A stretch of DNA of 64,000 nucleotides, taken from positions 124,001-188,000 of the forward strand of contig NZ_WNKF01000003.1 of the NCBI RefSeq assembly GCF_010119225.1. The letters are read 5' to 3'. Under the pieces are notes generated by a model. That model did no database searches. It saw only the letters and a list, made by a program, of their open reading frames with translations, and had not been told where the DNA came from. The position numbers were made by a program, and so were the translations under genes. Shown here one piece after another: positions 46,283 to 55,704 of the stretch (positions are counted from its first letter, which is position 1; each line of letters opens with the position of its first letter). This DNA is from Cyclobacterium roseum. Lineage in GTDB: Bacteria > Bacteroidota > Bacteroidia > Cytophagales > Cyclobacteriaceae.

Positions 46283-46879
46283 TCCAATAGTATCTTTGAT
46301 TGAGAGAGAGATGCCTAAAGGAATAACCGGATCTGCCCCCAAACGGACTATCAATCTGTCAAATACCTTTGCTGAAAAAAAATGCCGGAGCCTTATGTTT
46401 CCATAAGACCCCGGACAAACCCTACATTAAAAAATAACCAACTAACACGACGGATTTCCAACTTCCTCTTTCCTCACTGATCCGTTTCCCATTTCTTTAA
46501 CATCCGAAACTTAGCAACGAAAAAGGATTAATCCGAATGATTAAACATATAAATTACTGATAAAATGCACAAAATATTTTCTTTATTTTGAAATACATTA
46601 AAATATATGTTGAAAGTTTTAATATAGGTGTTTTTGTCCTTTGTCTAGTTAAAAAATGCGTTTAAAAAAAGTAAGCGATTGGATGTCAACTAAATACCTT
46701 AAAAATATCCAAAAAATCTTGAAAAAACATTGTTTTTTTATGGGGCTGTCCATGCTTGCTTTAGCACGAGTGTAAGCTAGGAAATAGAACTTGAAAAGGA
46801 AGAGCCGGTAACCCATTTTGATGTAGGCCGGGGATTCTATTAAAGACGGTAGGGAGCAAATTAAAACAAAAAGATGCTT
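46283..46879. other. AT-rich intergenic region, no gene seen
   Basis: About 597 bases between the starts and ends of two minus-strand genes. There is an imperfect hairpin at 46385-46414 (CTTATG/CATAAG core with CCGG/CCGG ends) without a T run, and the last 200 bases are A/T-rich. No open frame, RNA gene or repeat family is recognised. Confidence 0.5.
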
Positions 46880-47653
46880 CTAGTTGGCTAAAAACGCAAG
46901 CGCTATTCGGTTAAATTCCTCCGGTTTTTCTACATTGACTACGTGTCCACAGGCGGGAACCACTACGAGCCGGGCCGAACGGTGATTTTTGACCAGTTTG
47001 GTAATGGATGGCAGAAACATATAGTCTTCCTCTCCCATGAGATACAAGGTGGGGATGGATGTTTCCCTGATCCTGAAAAAGGCCAAAAGGGGATTTACCT
47101 TTGCCGCCAGGGTAAACCACCGGATAAATTCTTTCTGATAGAGTTTTTTAGCTTCTTGTACAAAAAGATACCGGGAAGCTTTGTGGTTTTTGCGGGGCAT
47201 GATGATAAAAGCAAAAAGCTTGTAGAGCATCAGGTAGGGAATCACCGACTTCAATAAAATACCCAGTCTCATTAGCACTTGCCCTCGAATATTAAGTTTC
47301 ATGATGGCTCCGGCCAGAATCATACTACTGACCCTGTTTGGATGCCTTTCGGTGATTTCCCGAATAATGATGGTTCCCAGGGAAATACCAACGAAATGGG
47401 ATTGCTTGATTTTCAGATGGTCGAGTACTTCGACTACCTCATCCCCTATGACATCAAACGAATATTTTTTTAGTTTTTCGTAGACATGGTTTTTTGATTT
47501 TCCATGGCCCCGTAAGTCCACCAAAAGGACGTTAAATGATTTTTTGAAATCACGAATTTGCCGAAACCATATCGCACTACTGCCCCCGGCACCGTGGACA
47601 AATGTTACCCACGGAGCTTCCGGATTCAGCGTATATGTCGTATAGTGAAGCAT
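46880..47653 (-). CDS. Alpha/beta hydrolase
   Basis: A 257-residue alpha/beta-fold hydrolase when started at the ATG at 47653 (LHYTTYTLNPEAPWVTFVHGAGGSS). The oxyanion-hole HGAGG is at about residue 19. The nucleophile Ser is in GISLG near residue 91, the acid in MGEEDYMFLP and the His in ACGHVVNVEKPEEF. There is no signal peptide, so it is cytoplasmic. It resembles esterases or C-C hydrolases of broad type; the substrate is unknown. It lies 79 bases after the AspA/AstE-type gene on the same strand. Confidence 0.85.
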   Translation of the reverse strand: MLHYTTYTLNPEAPWVTFVHGAGGSSAIWFRQIRDFKKSFNVLLVDLRGHGKSKNHVYEKLKKYSFDVIGDEVVEVLDHLKIKQSHFVGISLGTIIIREITERHPNRVSSMILAGAIMKLNIRGQVLMRLGILLKSVIPYLMLYKLFAFIIMPRKNHKASRYLFVQEAKKLYQKEFIRWFTLAAKVNPLLAFFRIRETSIPTLYLMGEEDYMFLPSITKLVKNHRSARLVVVPACGHVVNVEKPEEFNRIALAFLAN

Positions 47654-47732
47654 TAAAAATGTAAACACCAAACGACTCACTAAGGTTTAACTTCCCGGAT
47701 AAACGGTCCTTTTTTTGTTTCCAGCCAATTCC

Positions 47733-48890
47733 CTATTCTCTTTTGACTAGTTCCCAAAACGAATCCGGATCTTTCATAACGATGCGGAATCCCAGCAGGT
47801 GAAAAATTTCCTTATTGAGCCATCTGGCGATTTTGGGGTTGGCGGTGTAGCGATTTTGATGGTTTTTTTTTCTGGCAATTCCCGGAAGCAATGGTAGCAT
47901 TTCCGGAAGAAATGTTTTCCTTATTATTTTGGAAAGCCAAAGCCAAAATGTTGAAACCGGTCTTACAATAAAAAAGCCCTCTTGCCCCATTTGCTGGTAA
48001 AGTGGAAGAAAAACCATTCCCTGGTAGGGGCTGATGACAGGTTCTCCATTGTTTCGAGCCAGTTCGTGTCCTTTTCGAATGGGGTTGAAATTGAAAAATC
48101 CAGGGTTCATCCTAAAGTCTTGTTCCGGGCTGATGGGATAGCGGCAAAGAATTTCGTAAAAACCTTCCGGAATGTCCAGATTACTTTTTAGCCAGCCCTC
48201 CTCCAATTCCTTTTCGTTCTGGGTCAATTGGATGATACCTAAGTAATTCATGCAGAGTTTGACAAAAGCCTGGTGCCTGCGAATGCTGTCGGGGTCCTCG
48301 TGCTTTCCTGCCTCAAACCCCAACGCCGGGTACCCCAGGTCATTGATATGGCTCATCAGAGGGCCTTCCAGGTATTCCTCGATACCCAAGATCAAAGGCA
48401 CGGGAAATTGTTTGGCAGCAGACCGATTGACCAGGGTGTCGTTAAACGGGAGAAAGGCACAACTTTCGGAGGAGGTGGTGTGTAAATCGGCAAATAACAT
48501 TTTACCCGCATTGTATTTTGCAATGATGCTCGTAATCAGATGGTCCAGGGAGGCCAATTCTTCCAATTCCGGATAGCTGAATCCGGCTTCCCCCGGTTCT
48601 TTCATACGGACCAGATTCAGGTTTTCTCTGGTCCAGATGCGATTCAGGTCTTTTTCGATGTACCGTTGTTTTCGTTTCAGGGCCTGGTCATTTCCTTTGA
48701 GCACGATTACATTACCCTGAAAGCTAAACTTTCCGGTATTTTGTTCACCGAAAAGGTCTTCCATGGCCAATACAGAGGCCGGTTCGTTGCCATGAATTCC
48801 AGCGATTACCACCAGAGTAGGTGATTTTTCATCCTGGTGATGCGCAAATAAAATCCGGGGATTATTTGTAGTGAGAAGGGTTTCAGGCAT
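47733..48890 (-). CDS. AspA/AstE-type zinc deacylase (succinylglutamate desuccinylase/aspartoacylase family)
   Basis: A 385-residue protein of the M14-related AspA/AstE family. Zinc ligands and substrate motifs are visible: AGIHGNEPASVLA (His and Glu near residues 32-35), DLNRIW, DLHTTSSESCAF and LGFEAGKHEDPDSI. Family members release the acyl group from N-acyl amino acids or modified glutamate. The ATG at 48890 overlaps the stop of the ligase-CBS gene by 8 bases, showing translational coupling. It probably acts on the product of that ligase or reverses its action. The C-terminal 150 residues include basic and aromatic patches of unclear role. Confidence 0.82.
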   Translation of the reverse strand: MPETLLTTNNPRILFAHHQDEKSPTLVVIAGIHGNEPASVLAMEDLFGEQNTGKFSFQGNVIVLKGNDQALKRKQRYIEKDLNRIWTRENLNLVRMKEPGEAGFSYPELEELASLDHLITSIIAKYNAGKMLFADLHTTSSESCAFLPFNDTLVNRSAAKQFPVPLILGIEEYLEGPLMSHINDLGYPALGFEAGKHEDPDSIRRHQAFVKLCMNYLGIIQLTQNEKELEEGWLKSNLDIPEGFYEILCRYPISPEQDFRMNPGFFNFNPIRKGHELARNNGEPVISPYQGMVFLPLYQQMGQEGFFIVRPVSTFWLWLSKIIRKTFLPEMLPLLPGIARKKNHQNRYTANPKIARWLNKEIFHLLGFRIVMKDPDSFWELVKRE

Positions 48891-50772
48891 TGTTTTTCTC
48901 GTAAAGTTTGTCCCAAATGCTTTGGGCATCCTTATCCGTCACCAATCCTATCAACTGGTCTCCGTCTACCACCGGCAAGCAGCTGATTTTTTTATTGACC
49001 ATCAGCAACATGGCATATTTGATGTCGGTATGAGGTCCTACGGTCACCAGTTCGGAAATCATAATGTTTTTGGCTATCTCCAGTTCATTTTCCACTTCAC
49101 CCTTTTTCTCCAACGTGGAAGCCGTAATCAAACCGGTAAGTTTTCCTTCTTTGTTTTCTACGGGGATGTGATGGATGTTTTTCCAACTCATGATCTTCTT
49201 CACCAGTGCAACCAAATCGTCCTCCTGAACAGTGATTAAGTTGGTGGTCATGATATTCCCAATCCAGTCGTATTGGATCGGAATGGCCTTAAGTTCTGCA
49301 GGGCTGGCGGCCTTCCATTCGCTGACCGGTAAATCAGATTTCCTACGTTGTTGAATGGCACCGGTGAGGGTGACCATGGCCTCATCCCTGCTCATGTGCT
49401 TTTTTATTTTCCGGTAACTTTTGATCATCCAGCTGCTACCGGTCTGGCCGGTTTTTACCCGTTTCCGGATGACCTCCAGATACTTGGAAGCCTCTGCCTG
49501 AGAGATCCCAACCTTAGACAATCCCTGCTCGGCCATGGGTAACAGTTCGTCCAGGAATAATTTCTGGACGGGCACCATTTGATTTTCCCAGGCCATGCTG
49601 CTGAATATGCCGGAGGTGGCTGCCCGATAAAAGTTCCCTTTTGTATCTTCAAAGGACTTTCGGTGCCAGGATTTCCGGTAATGATCCGGCATGGCCTTCA
49701 TTAGTCCCACCCAGAGTACCAGGTTGGCCATTTCGTCAATGATCGTGGGACCCGAAGGAAGGTATCGGTTTTCTATTCTTAAATGAGGAACGCCATTTCC
49801 CGTGCCAAAGCAAGGCCTGTTCCATCGCCAAATGGTGCCATTGTGAAGTTTTAGGGCCTGAAGGTCGGGAATTTGCCCCTTTGCCAGCTCATCCAATGAG
49901 TTGGCAGTGGATTTATGGGTGAGAATTAGGGGGAATCGGGCGATATTCTCTTTGTAGATTTCAGTTGTCTCCCGAATCCAGTGATTGCCAAAGGAGACGC
50001 GCTGTTCTTTTTCTTTTAAGTGATAGCCTTTACTTCGGATATCAATACTTTGCTGAAAAAGTGGAATCCGGGTTTCGGACCACAGTTCCCTGCCAAAAAG
50101 CAGGGGAGAATTGGTGCAAACCGCAAGTACGGGGCCTGAAATCAGCTGAGCCCAATTGTACTGGTCCACAAATTCTTCCGCACTTACCTGAAGGTGACAT
50201 TGAAAACTGGTGTTGCAAGCTTCAAACAGGATATTGGTATGGGCTAATATCAATTCATCCACCCCCGAAATATTTAACTCAAAATCCTGACCTCTCAATT
50301 GCTTAATGATCTCATCCAAGGCCTGATACCTGGGGTTGGGGGTCATGTAATCCATTTGGCCCGAGCGAAGGTCTATGGAAGGTAAAATGCCGGTAAGAAT
50401 AACCGCATCTCCAAAGGTAGTCGCCACTTGTTCGGCTTTTCGCAAGTATTTGCGGAGTTGTTTTTCCATGATAGAAAAGGACTCCGCTTTTAATTCCACT
50501 GGATCCAGGTTTAGCTCCAGGTTGTACATGGCCAACTCGGAAGTAAAATGAGCATCCTGCAGCTTGCCGAGGATCAAGGGGCCATTTTTTGATGGCTTGT
50601 TGTGCCGGTCGATCAGTGCAAATTCCTGTTCTGCTCCTATTCGTTGGACGTCTTTTTCAATGAGCCCATCCCGGATCATTTGATCCAGTGCGTCGATATC
50701 CTGGATCAGGTTTTTGAGGAATTTTTTTCTATCCGATAGTTTTATTCCGGTATTTACGCGATGTTCTCCCAT
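48883..50772 (-). CDS. GCS2-type glutamate-cysteine-ligase-like enzyme fused to two CBS domains
   Basis: A 629-residue fusion. Residues about 40-480 look like a carboxylate-amine ligase of the glutamate-cysteine ligase 2 type: IGAEQEFALIDRHNKP, ELNLDPVEL, SFQCHLQVS and LRIENRYLPSGPT are the ATP-grasp-like signature stretches. From about residue 500 come two CBS repeats (IGNIMTTNLITVQEDDLVALV, HIPVENKEGKLTGLITASTLE, ISCLPVVDGDQLIGLVTDKDAQ), which bind adenine nucleotides and often regulate activity. The next gene encodes an AspA/AstE-type deacylase and overlaps it by 8 bases. The substrate is unknown; glutathione synthesis is possible but unproved. Confidence 0.82.
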   Translation of the reverse strand: MGEHRVNTGIKLSDRKKFLKNLIQDIDALDQMIRDGLIEKDVQRIGAEQEFALIDRHNKPSKNGPLILGKLQDAHFTSELAMYNLELNLDPVELKAESFSIMEKQLRKYLRKAEQVATTFGDAVILTGILPSIDLRSGQMDYMTPNPRYQALDEIIKQLRGQDFELNISGVDELILAHTNILFEACNTSFQCHLQVSAEEFVDQYNWAQLISGPVLAVCTNSPLLFGRELWSETRIPLFQQSIDIRSKGYHLKEKEQRVSFGNHWIRETTEIYKENIARFPLILTHKSTANSLDELAKGQIPDLQALKLHNGTIWRWNRPCFGTGNGVPHLRIENRYLPSGPTIIDEMANLVLWVGLMKAMPDHYRKSWHRKSFEDTKGNFYRAATSGIFSSMAWENQMVPVQKLFLDELLPMAEQGLSKVGISQAEASKYLEVIRKRVKTGQTGSSWMIKSYRKIKKHMSRDEAMVTLTGAIQQRRKSDLPVSEWKAASPAELKAIPIQYDWIGNIMTTNLITVQEDDLVALVKKIMSWKNIHHIPVENKEGKLTGLITASTLEKKGEVENELEIAKNIMISELVTVGPHTDIKYAMLLMVNKKISCLPVVDGDQLIGLVTDKDAQSIWDKLYEKNNA

Positions 50773-50947
50773 GCTCCCAACAAGTTACGGAGGGAAAAAG
50801 GAATTTGGAAACACCAGGCGAATAATCCCATAAGCGCATGAGAAAAATCAGTGAGAGGGCCTCTGCTATTCCGGTTTCAGATAAAAGGTTTGCCAGGGTT
50901 TAGCTTGGTAGATAAGTGCATTTTTTCCTGACGGTTGTGCCGCAAGA

Positions 50948-51577
50948 CTACTGAAGGGAATCCGCCACGGACTGGGCCAGCATTTTTGCGCCTTCTTTGT
51001 TCGGATGAACGCCGTCCGGGAAAAGCGAGGCATAAGGCTTTAATGAATGGTGGAGGTCTATGATCTCTGCGCCCGTTCTTCTGGCTGCTTCCCGGATAAG
51101 AGGACTCATTTCTTCCACGATTACCTGCTCGGTGATTCCCCAGGTATCTTTAAATACGGGTGCGGGCAGGCATACAAATACCTTCCCCTCATCGGGCATG
51201 TGCTCTTTGAAAGTGCGGATCATTTCCAGATAATCGTTTAAGAAATCGTCTTTGTGGGCCCAGTTTTGGGGTTTGGAGTCGTTGGTGCCCAGTTTGATGA
51301 CAAGGATGTCCGGTTGGTAGTCTTTTACCTGCTGCAATTGGGGTTCGTTCCAAAAAGGAAAATCCCCCTTTTTTAAGAGCGTTCGGGCACCAACTCCGAA
51401 GTTCTTTACCAAAAACCCCTGGCCAAGCATTTTTTGGAGCTGCAGCGGATAACTGTCCGGATGGTTTCTCCCGGGTCCTTCCGTGATGCTGTTACCGATA
51501 CAGGCTATTTTGACGGGTTGCTGGGCGTGACTTCCCTGGCCCCAGAGCATTAAGAGTGCGCAAATCACTTTTTTCAT
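50948..51577 (-). CDS. SGNH/GDSL hydrolase, exported
   Basis: A 209-residue esterase-like protein. The ATG at 51577 gives a signal peptide (MKKVICALLMLWGQGSHAQ). Block I is IACIGNSITEG with the nucleophile Ser; block III is KLGTNDS; block V is FPDGVHPNKEGAKML with the catalytic Asp and His. Such enzymes deacylate lipids or remove acetyl groups from glycans in the periplasm. It is divergent from the UbiA-like gene, 69 bases away. Confidence 0.88.
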   Translation of the reverse strand: MKKVICALLMLWGQGSHAQQPVKIACIGNSITEGPGRNHPDSYPLQLQKMLGQGFLVKNFGVGARTLLKKGDFPFWNEPQLQQVKDYQPDILVIKLGTNDSKPQNWAHKDDFLNDYLEMIRTFKEHMPDEGKVFVCLPAPVFKDTWGITEQVIVEEMSPLIREAARRTGAEIIDLHHSLKPYASLFPDGVHPNKEGAKMLAQSVADSLQ

Positions 51578-51646
51578 TAGGCTAAAAATCAAAGTATCGC
51601 GAAATTACATACTATTTCGCTGAAACGGCGGATTCAAATTGTTAAT

Positions 51647-52519
51647 TTGCATTTTAATCGCATATCCGTGGGCATACCTAAACAATTTTTCAGGGTCGTG
51701 TACGAAAGATCCAACCTGCTTTCGCTGGACGTGGTTTTGGGAGCCTGTGCGGGCATGTATTTTTTTGCCGATATGATGCGGGTTTCCCTCTTCTGGTATT
51801 ACTACTTGCTGTTGGCATTGGCGGTTTGGACCATTTATACCTTTGATCACCTCCTGGATGCCCGGAAAGTTTCTAAAGTCGCGCTTTCCAAAAGGCATCG
51901 ATTTCACCAGCAACATTTTAAGCGATTGGCAGCGGCACTGGTGCTTACCGGGCTAGCGGGAGCGCTGCTTTCCTTTCATTTTTTAACCTATGAAAGATTA
52001 CTGGCGGCTGGATCAATCCTGTTTTTTCTGATTGTAGGTGTAATGATCGGGATCCGCCTGGGAAATAGGAAATCAGCCATTGCCAAAGAATGGCTCATTG
52101 CCATTTTTTATGTGGCAGGCATCATTCTGGTGCCGGTAGTTCAGCTTGATTTTGGTTTTATTTCCGGAAATTGGTTGTACTATGTTCCGGCTTATTTTAT
52201 CCTGGCCTGGTTCAATCTGGTATATTTTTCCTATCTGGATGGGGCACTGGATCGCGCCGAGGGGCATCATTCCATCATGACGGTTTTGGGAAAGCGAAAA
52301 ACCAGAAATTTGCTCGGGACGTTAAGTGTAACGGGATTGATCTACGGGCTGTTTTTATTTTTCCACCTACCTTCCTATTTCCACCACTATACGTTGGTAT
52401 GGGCATTAATGATGCTAATTCATGTGCTATTTTTCATGGAGAGGCCAGTTAATATTACAGAAGCCAGAAGGCGCCTTGAGCTTACCTTTTCCTTTCCGTT
52501 GTTACTGCTCATCCTTTAG
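51647..52519 (+). CDS. UbiA-superfamily-like membrane protein
   Basis: A membrane protein of about 290 residues with eight or nine hydrophobic segments, laid out like UbiA-type prenyltransferases. The first Asp-rich motif appears as YTFDHLLDARK, a variant of NDxxDxxxD, and the second as YLDGALDRAEGHHSIMTVLGKRKT. Enzymes of this group join an isoprenoid chain to an aromatic or lipid acceptor. The start is uncertain: the frame opens with a TTG at 51647, and a GTG at 51668 also gives a reasonable N-terminus. It is followed 9 bases later by a methyltransferase gene, an arrangement common in quinone or lipid pathways. Confidence 0.65.
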   Translation: MHFNRISVGIPKQFFRVVYERSNLLSLDVVLGACAGMYFFADMMRVSLFWYYYLLLALAVWTIYTFDHLLDARKVSKVALSKRHRFHQQHFKRLAAALVLTGLAGALLSFHFLTYERLLAAGSILFFLIVGVMIGIRLGNRKSAIAKEWLIAIFYVAGIILVPVVQLDFGFISGNWLYYVPAYFILAWFNLVYFSYLDGALDRAEGHHSIMTVLGKRKTRNLLGTLSVTGLIYGLFLFFHLPSYFHHYTLVWALMMLIHVLFFMERPVNITEARRRLELTFSFPLLLLIL

Positions 52520-52528
52520 GTTATTTTT

Positions 52529-53200
52529 ATGTCGAAAAAACGAATCCCCGATCACTATTTGCTACTAGCGCCTTTCTATGAGTTTTTCTCCATAACGGTA
52601 ATTGGTCCCGATTTTCAGCAAAGCAAGCAAGCATTTTTGGACCGGATACAAAAAGGGGATACCGTGCTGGTACTGGGCGGCGGCACCGGTGCCATTCTTC
52701 CCCAAATCCTGAACCAAATCGGAAGTACCGGGAGAATACTCTATATGGAGGCCTCCGGATCCATGATTAAGCGAAGTAAGCAAAAAGTGGATCGGCATGC
52801 TTCCAGGCAGATTCAGTGGATCCATTCGTCGCGCTTTGAGGAGCTTCCCCCGTTGAAGTCGGATGTGATTATTTGCCAATACTTTCTGGATGTATTGTCC
52901 GATGAACGCATCGATCAATTGTTTAAAGAACTGGATAGCAGGGTTCATTCGGAAACCAAATGGATCTTTACGGATTTTTTTCCGAAAGCAAATCGGAAGT
53001 GGTTACTTTACTTCCTAATTTTAGTATTTCGATTGCTCGCCGGACATTCCCGAAAGGACCTGCCGGATTACCCATCCTTTTTCCAGAAATGGGGCTGGGA
53101 GCCGGTGCATCGAATCCCTTTTCAACAAGGGTTTTTTCAAGCCATTTGCTACAAGCCTGCCCCCAAATCAATTAATTCGCCAATTACCTCTTTAAAGTAA
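52529..53200 (+). CDS. Class I SAM-dependent methyltransferase, partner of the UbiA-like gene
   Basis: A 223-residue cytoplasmic methyltransferase. Motif I is VLVLGGGTGAILPQI near residue 45, the acidic motif YMEASGSMIKRSKQK follows, then VIICQYFLDVL and WIFTDFFPK. It lies 9 bases after the UbiA-like gene and is presumably co-transcribed, suggesting methylation of the prenylated product. The last 17 codons overlap the end of the convergent ceramidase-like gene by 52 bases. The substrate cannot be named. Confidence 0.85.
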   Translation: MSKKRIPDHYLLLAPFYEFFSITVIGPDFQQSKQAFLDRIQKGDTVLVLGGGTGAILPQILNQIGSTGRILYMEASGSMIKRSKQKVDRHASRQIQWIHSSRFEELPPLKSDVIICQYFLDVLSDERIDQLFKELDSRVHSETKWIFTDFFPKANRKWLLYFLILVFRLLAGHSRKDLPDYPSFFQKWGWEPVHRIPFQQGFFQAICYKPAPKSINSPITSLK

Positions 53201-54501
53201 GCACCATTATAGGGGCCATAGAAATTCATGTCCCTTACCTCGTAGTAGTTTTCCTGGTAATATTTGTCTGGCGTAATGTATCCGATATACCCCCCATTGA
53301 ACGTAGTGATAAACAGGTTCATCCCCAGATCGGCAGCTTGCTTTTCCCAGGCCTCGTAAAACACGCCGGAAACCTCGCCGGAAGAGGAAATAAAGAGGGT
53401 ATTGCCGATCTTTACCAGGTCAAAATGGGCCGGATAATCCCCGATGGCCCAGTCAAAAAGCCAGGGCCGAATGCGCCAATCGTTACTAATGCGAAAATGA
53501 GGCTCGCGAAGTTGTAAAGGTAGTTTTGCAGCAAAAACACCCTTTCCGTCTGGTTCACTGATTTCCTCCCGATTTTGGTCTACCATGGAATCCAGTTCGG
53601 CCGCGTAGGCTTTGACGCTCTTGACATCATTTCCCTGAATGTGGGGGCGATGACTGCCCACGGCTCCCGCTGCGAAAAGTACTAGGTCATGCCGTTCTTC
53701 GAGTTTTTGTGAAAAGTAAAAGGGATAATCCCCTGATAACCCCATAAAGCGACTGCTCAGACAGGTGGCATGTGCACTGTAGCTGACCAGACTCGCGCTT
53801 TCACCGGCCGGATTCCTAAGTGTCAGTTGACGGATATAGGGGTCCACGGGGTCGGTTGCTACCAATCGGTTGGTGACAAAATTTTCGGCATTACTTTTAC
53901 TATAATCAAGTTGGACAGTATCCATCTGCACAAAGGCCTCCTGCAGGGCTTGGACGGTGCTTGCGGAAATCAGATCCACCAGGTCTTGGTTCCAGCCTCC
54001 CAGCGCCAGGCTTCCTACGGGGCCGGGAATAGTGCCGCCCATACCACTATGGGTGTGTGTTGCGGTAAAATAGACATGGTCTATCGGAAGGGCACGCTCC
54101 TTAATTTCTTTTCGCAGGGTTTCTGCCAGCCTGGGGTGAACAATAAGTAACTCGTAATTTAAAAAGGCTATCTTAATATCGCTGTTCCCGAGGATTACTG
54201 CTTTGACAAAGCTACTGTCCTGGACGAATTCATAATTGCCTCTGGGCCGATAGGCTACCAAGGGTACCGGCGTGGCCGGGGTCATGTTAGCCTTTGCCCA
54301 GCCACCTAGTAGAAAACCCTGGTCGGATCCCGCCACGTGCAGACTGTCCAGGGTAGCCATGGTTTCCTTGTAGTATCCCTTTTCCTGATAGGGTGTCCAG
54401 TCTACGGTCGTAATAGTTGCCAGAATAAGCAGCAGAAAGAACCCTGCCAGGTAAAGCAAAAATTTAGCAATGGCTATTATGGAAAGGCGTAGCAGGGGCA
54501 T
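53149..54501 (-). CDS. Neutral/alkaline ceramidase-like protein, membrane anchored
   Basis: A 450-residue protein related to the N-terminal catalytic domain of neutral/alkaline non-lysosomal ceramidases, which cleave ceramide to sphingosine and fatty acid. One hydrophobic N-terminal helix (IIAIAKFLLYLAGFFLLLILATIT) may anchor it on the periplasmic side. The zinc-type motif TATHTHSGMGG is at about residue 160 and YSAHATCLSS follows near residue 245. Cytophagales make sphingolipids, so a lipid substrate is plausible. It ends inside the methyltransferase gene and is 3 bases downstream of purM on the same strand. Confidence 0.8.
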   Translation of the reverse strand: MPLLRLSIIAIAKFLLYLAGFFLLLILATITTVDWTPYQEKGYYKETMATLDSLHVAGSDQGFLLGGWAKANMTPATPVPLVAYRPRGNYEFVQDSSFVKAVILGNSDIKIAFLNYELLIVHPRLAETLRKEIKERALPIDHVYFTATHTHSGMGGTIPGPVGSLALGGWNQDLVDLISASTVQALQEAFVQMDTVQLDYSKSNAENFVTNRLVATDPVDPYIRQLTLRNPAGESASLVSYSAHATCLSSRFMGLSGDYPFYFSQKLEERHDLVLFAAGAVGSHRPHIQGNDVKSVKAYAAELDSMVDQNREEISEPDGKGVFAAKLPLQLREPHFRISNDWRIRPWLFDWAIGDYPAHFDLVKIGNTLFISSSGEVSGVFYEAWEKQAADLGMNLFITTFNGGYIGYITPDKYYQENYYEVRDMNFYGPYNGAYFKEVIGELIDLGAGL

Positions 54502-54504
54502 GGC

Positions 54505-55674
54505 TTAGCCCTCATAGGTGTATGTTCCGTGTTTGCCGCTTACGGTCACCTTTTTCCCTTTGTAGTCAGTGACTCGGCCAATAATCCGGGCTTCCACGCC
54601 AAACGCAGTTGCCAATTGAATGACTTCTTCCGCTACCTTCTCTTCGAGGTATACTTCCATCCGGTGGCCCATATTGAAAACTTTATACATTTCCTTCCAA
54701 TCAGTGCCACTTTCCTGTTGAATGATCTTAAAAAGCGGAGGAGTATCGAAGAGGTTGTCCTTGATCACATGCAAGTCTTCAATGAAATGCAGCACCTTGG
54801 TTTGAGCACCGCCGCTGCAATGTACCAGGCCATGAATTTCAGAACGGTGGGTTTTGAGCAAGGCAGCTATTATCGGTGCATAGGTGCGGGTGGGGGAGAG
54901 GACCAATTTGCCCATATCCAGCGGGGTGCCGGGTGCAGGGTCGGTTAAGCCAAAGCTACCTGAGTAAACCAGCTCTTTTGGTACCTGCGGATCGAAACTC
55001 TCTGGAAAAGTTTTGCCAATGCTTTTTCCAAATACATCGTGACGGGCGGAGGTAAGTCCATTGCTTCCCATTCCGCCATTGTATTCGGATTCGTAGCGAG
55101 CCTGTCCGAAAGAGGCCAACCCTACGATCACATCGCCTGCAGCAATCCGGTCATTGGAGATGACCTCGTTCCGTTTCATCCGGCAGGTAACCGTGCTATC
55201 TACGATAATCGTACGCACCAGGTCTCCGACATCGGCGGTTTCTCCTCCCGTCAATAGGGCATTTACGCCATGGTCTCGCAACATTTGGAGAACTTCCTCG
55301 GTGCCGTTGATGATGGCTGAGATAACTTCTCCGGGAATCAGGTTTTTATTTCTACCGATGGTGGAGGAGACTAAAATATTATCGATGGCTCCCACGCAAA
55401 GCAGGTCGTCAAAGTTCATGATGATCGCATCCTGAGCGATTCCCTTCCAAACACTCAGGTCTCCGGTGGCTTTCCAGTACAGGTAGGCCAGAGAGGATTT
55501 TGTCCCCGCCCCGTCGGCATGCATGATATTACAATAGGCCGGATCATTGCCCAGGATATCTTCGACGATTTTACAAAACGCCTTGGGGAACAGGCCTTTA
55601 TCCAGATTGGAAATGGCCTTGTGTACGTCTTCCTTGGAGGCCGATACCCCGCGTTGCATATACCTTTCGTTCAT
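54505..55674 (-). CDS. purM: Phosphoribosylformylglycinamidine cyclo-ligase
   Basis: A 389-residue AIR synthetase of purine synthesis, which uses ATP to close the imidazole ring of FGAM. HADGAGTKSSLAYLYW, NFDDLLCVGAIDNILVSSTIGRN and LLTGGETADVGDLVRTIIVDSTV are the conserved ATP-binding and catalytic regions. The length is typical of the longer Bacteroidota form. The ATG at 55674 (NERYMQRGVSAS) is preferred over the frame to 55707. A TATATTTG box lies 31-38 bases upstream, between the OmpA stop and this start. Confidence 0.96.
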   Translation of the reverse strand: MNERYMQRGVSASKEDVHKAISNLDKGLFPKAFCKIVEDILGNDPAYCNIMHADGAGTKSSLAYLYWKATGDLSVWKGIAQDAIIMNFDDLLCVGAIDNILVSSTIGRNKNLIPGEVISAIINGTEEVLQMLRDHGVNALLTGGETADVGDLVRTIIVDSTVTCRMKRNEVISNDRIAAGDVIVGLASFGQARYESEYNGGMGSNGLTSARHDVFGKSIGKTFPESFDPQVPKELVYSGSFGLTDPAPGTPLDMGKLVLSPTRTYAPIIAALLKTHRSEIHGLVHCSGGAQTKVLHFIEDLHVIKDNLFDTPPLFKIIQQESGTDWKEMYKVFNMGHRMEVYLEEKVAEEVIQLATAFGVEARIIGRVTDYKGKKVTVSGKHGTYTYEG

Positions 55675-55704
55675 AAGCTTGGCTTTGAAAAAACAAACAG
55701 GCCG

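Noticed and set aside
46385-46414. Imperfect hairpin upstream of the metallophosphoesterase gene
   Set aside because: The stem has mismatches, there is no T run, and it lies before a gene start, so it is not called a terminator.
51605-51916. A 103-codon minus-strand frame over the start of the UbiA-like gene
   Set aside because: The plus-strand frame has clear membrane helices and continues for 290 residues; the opposite frame has no motif.
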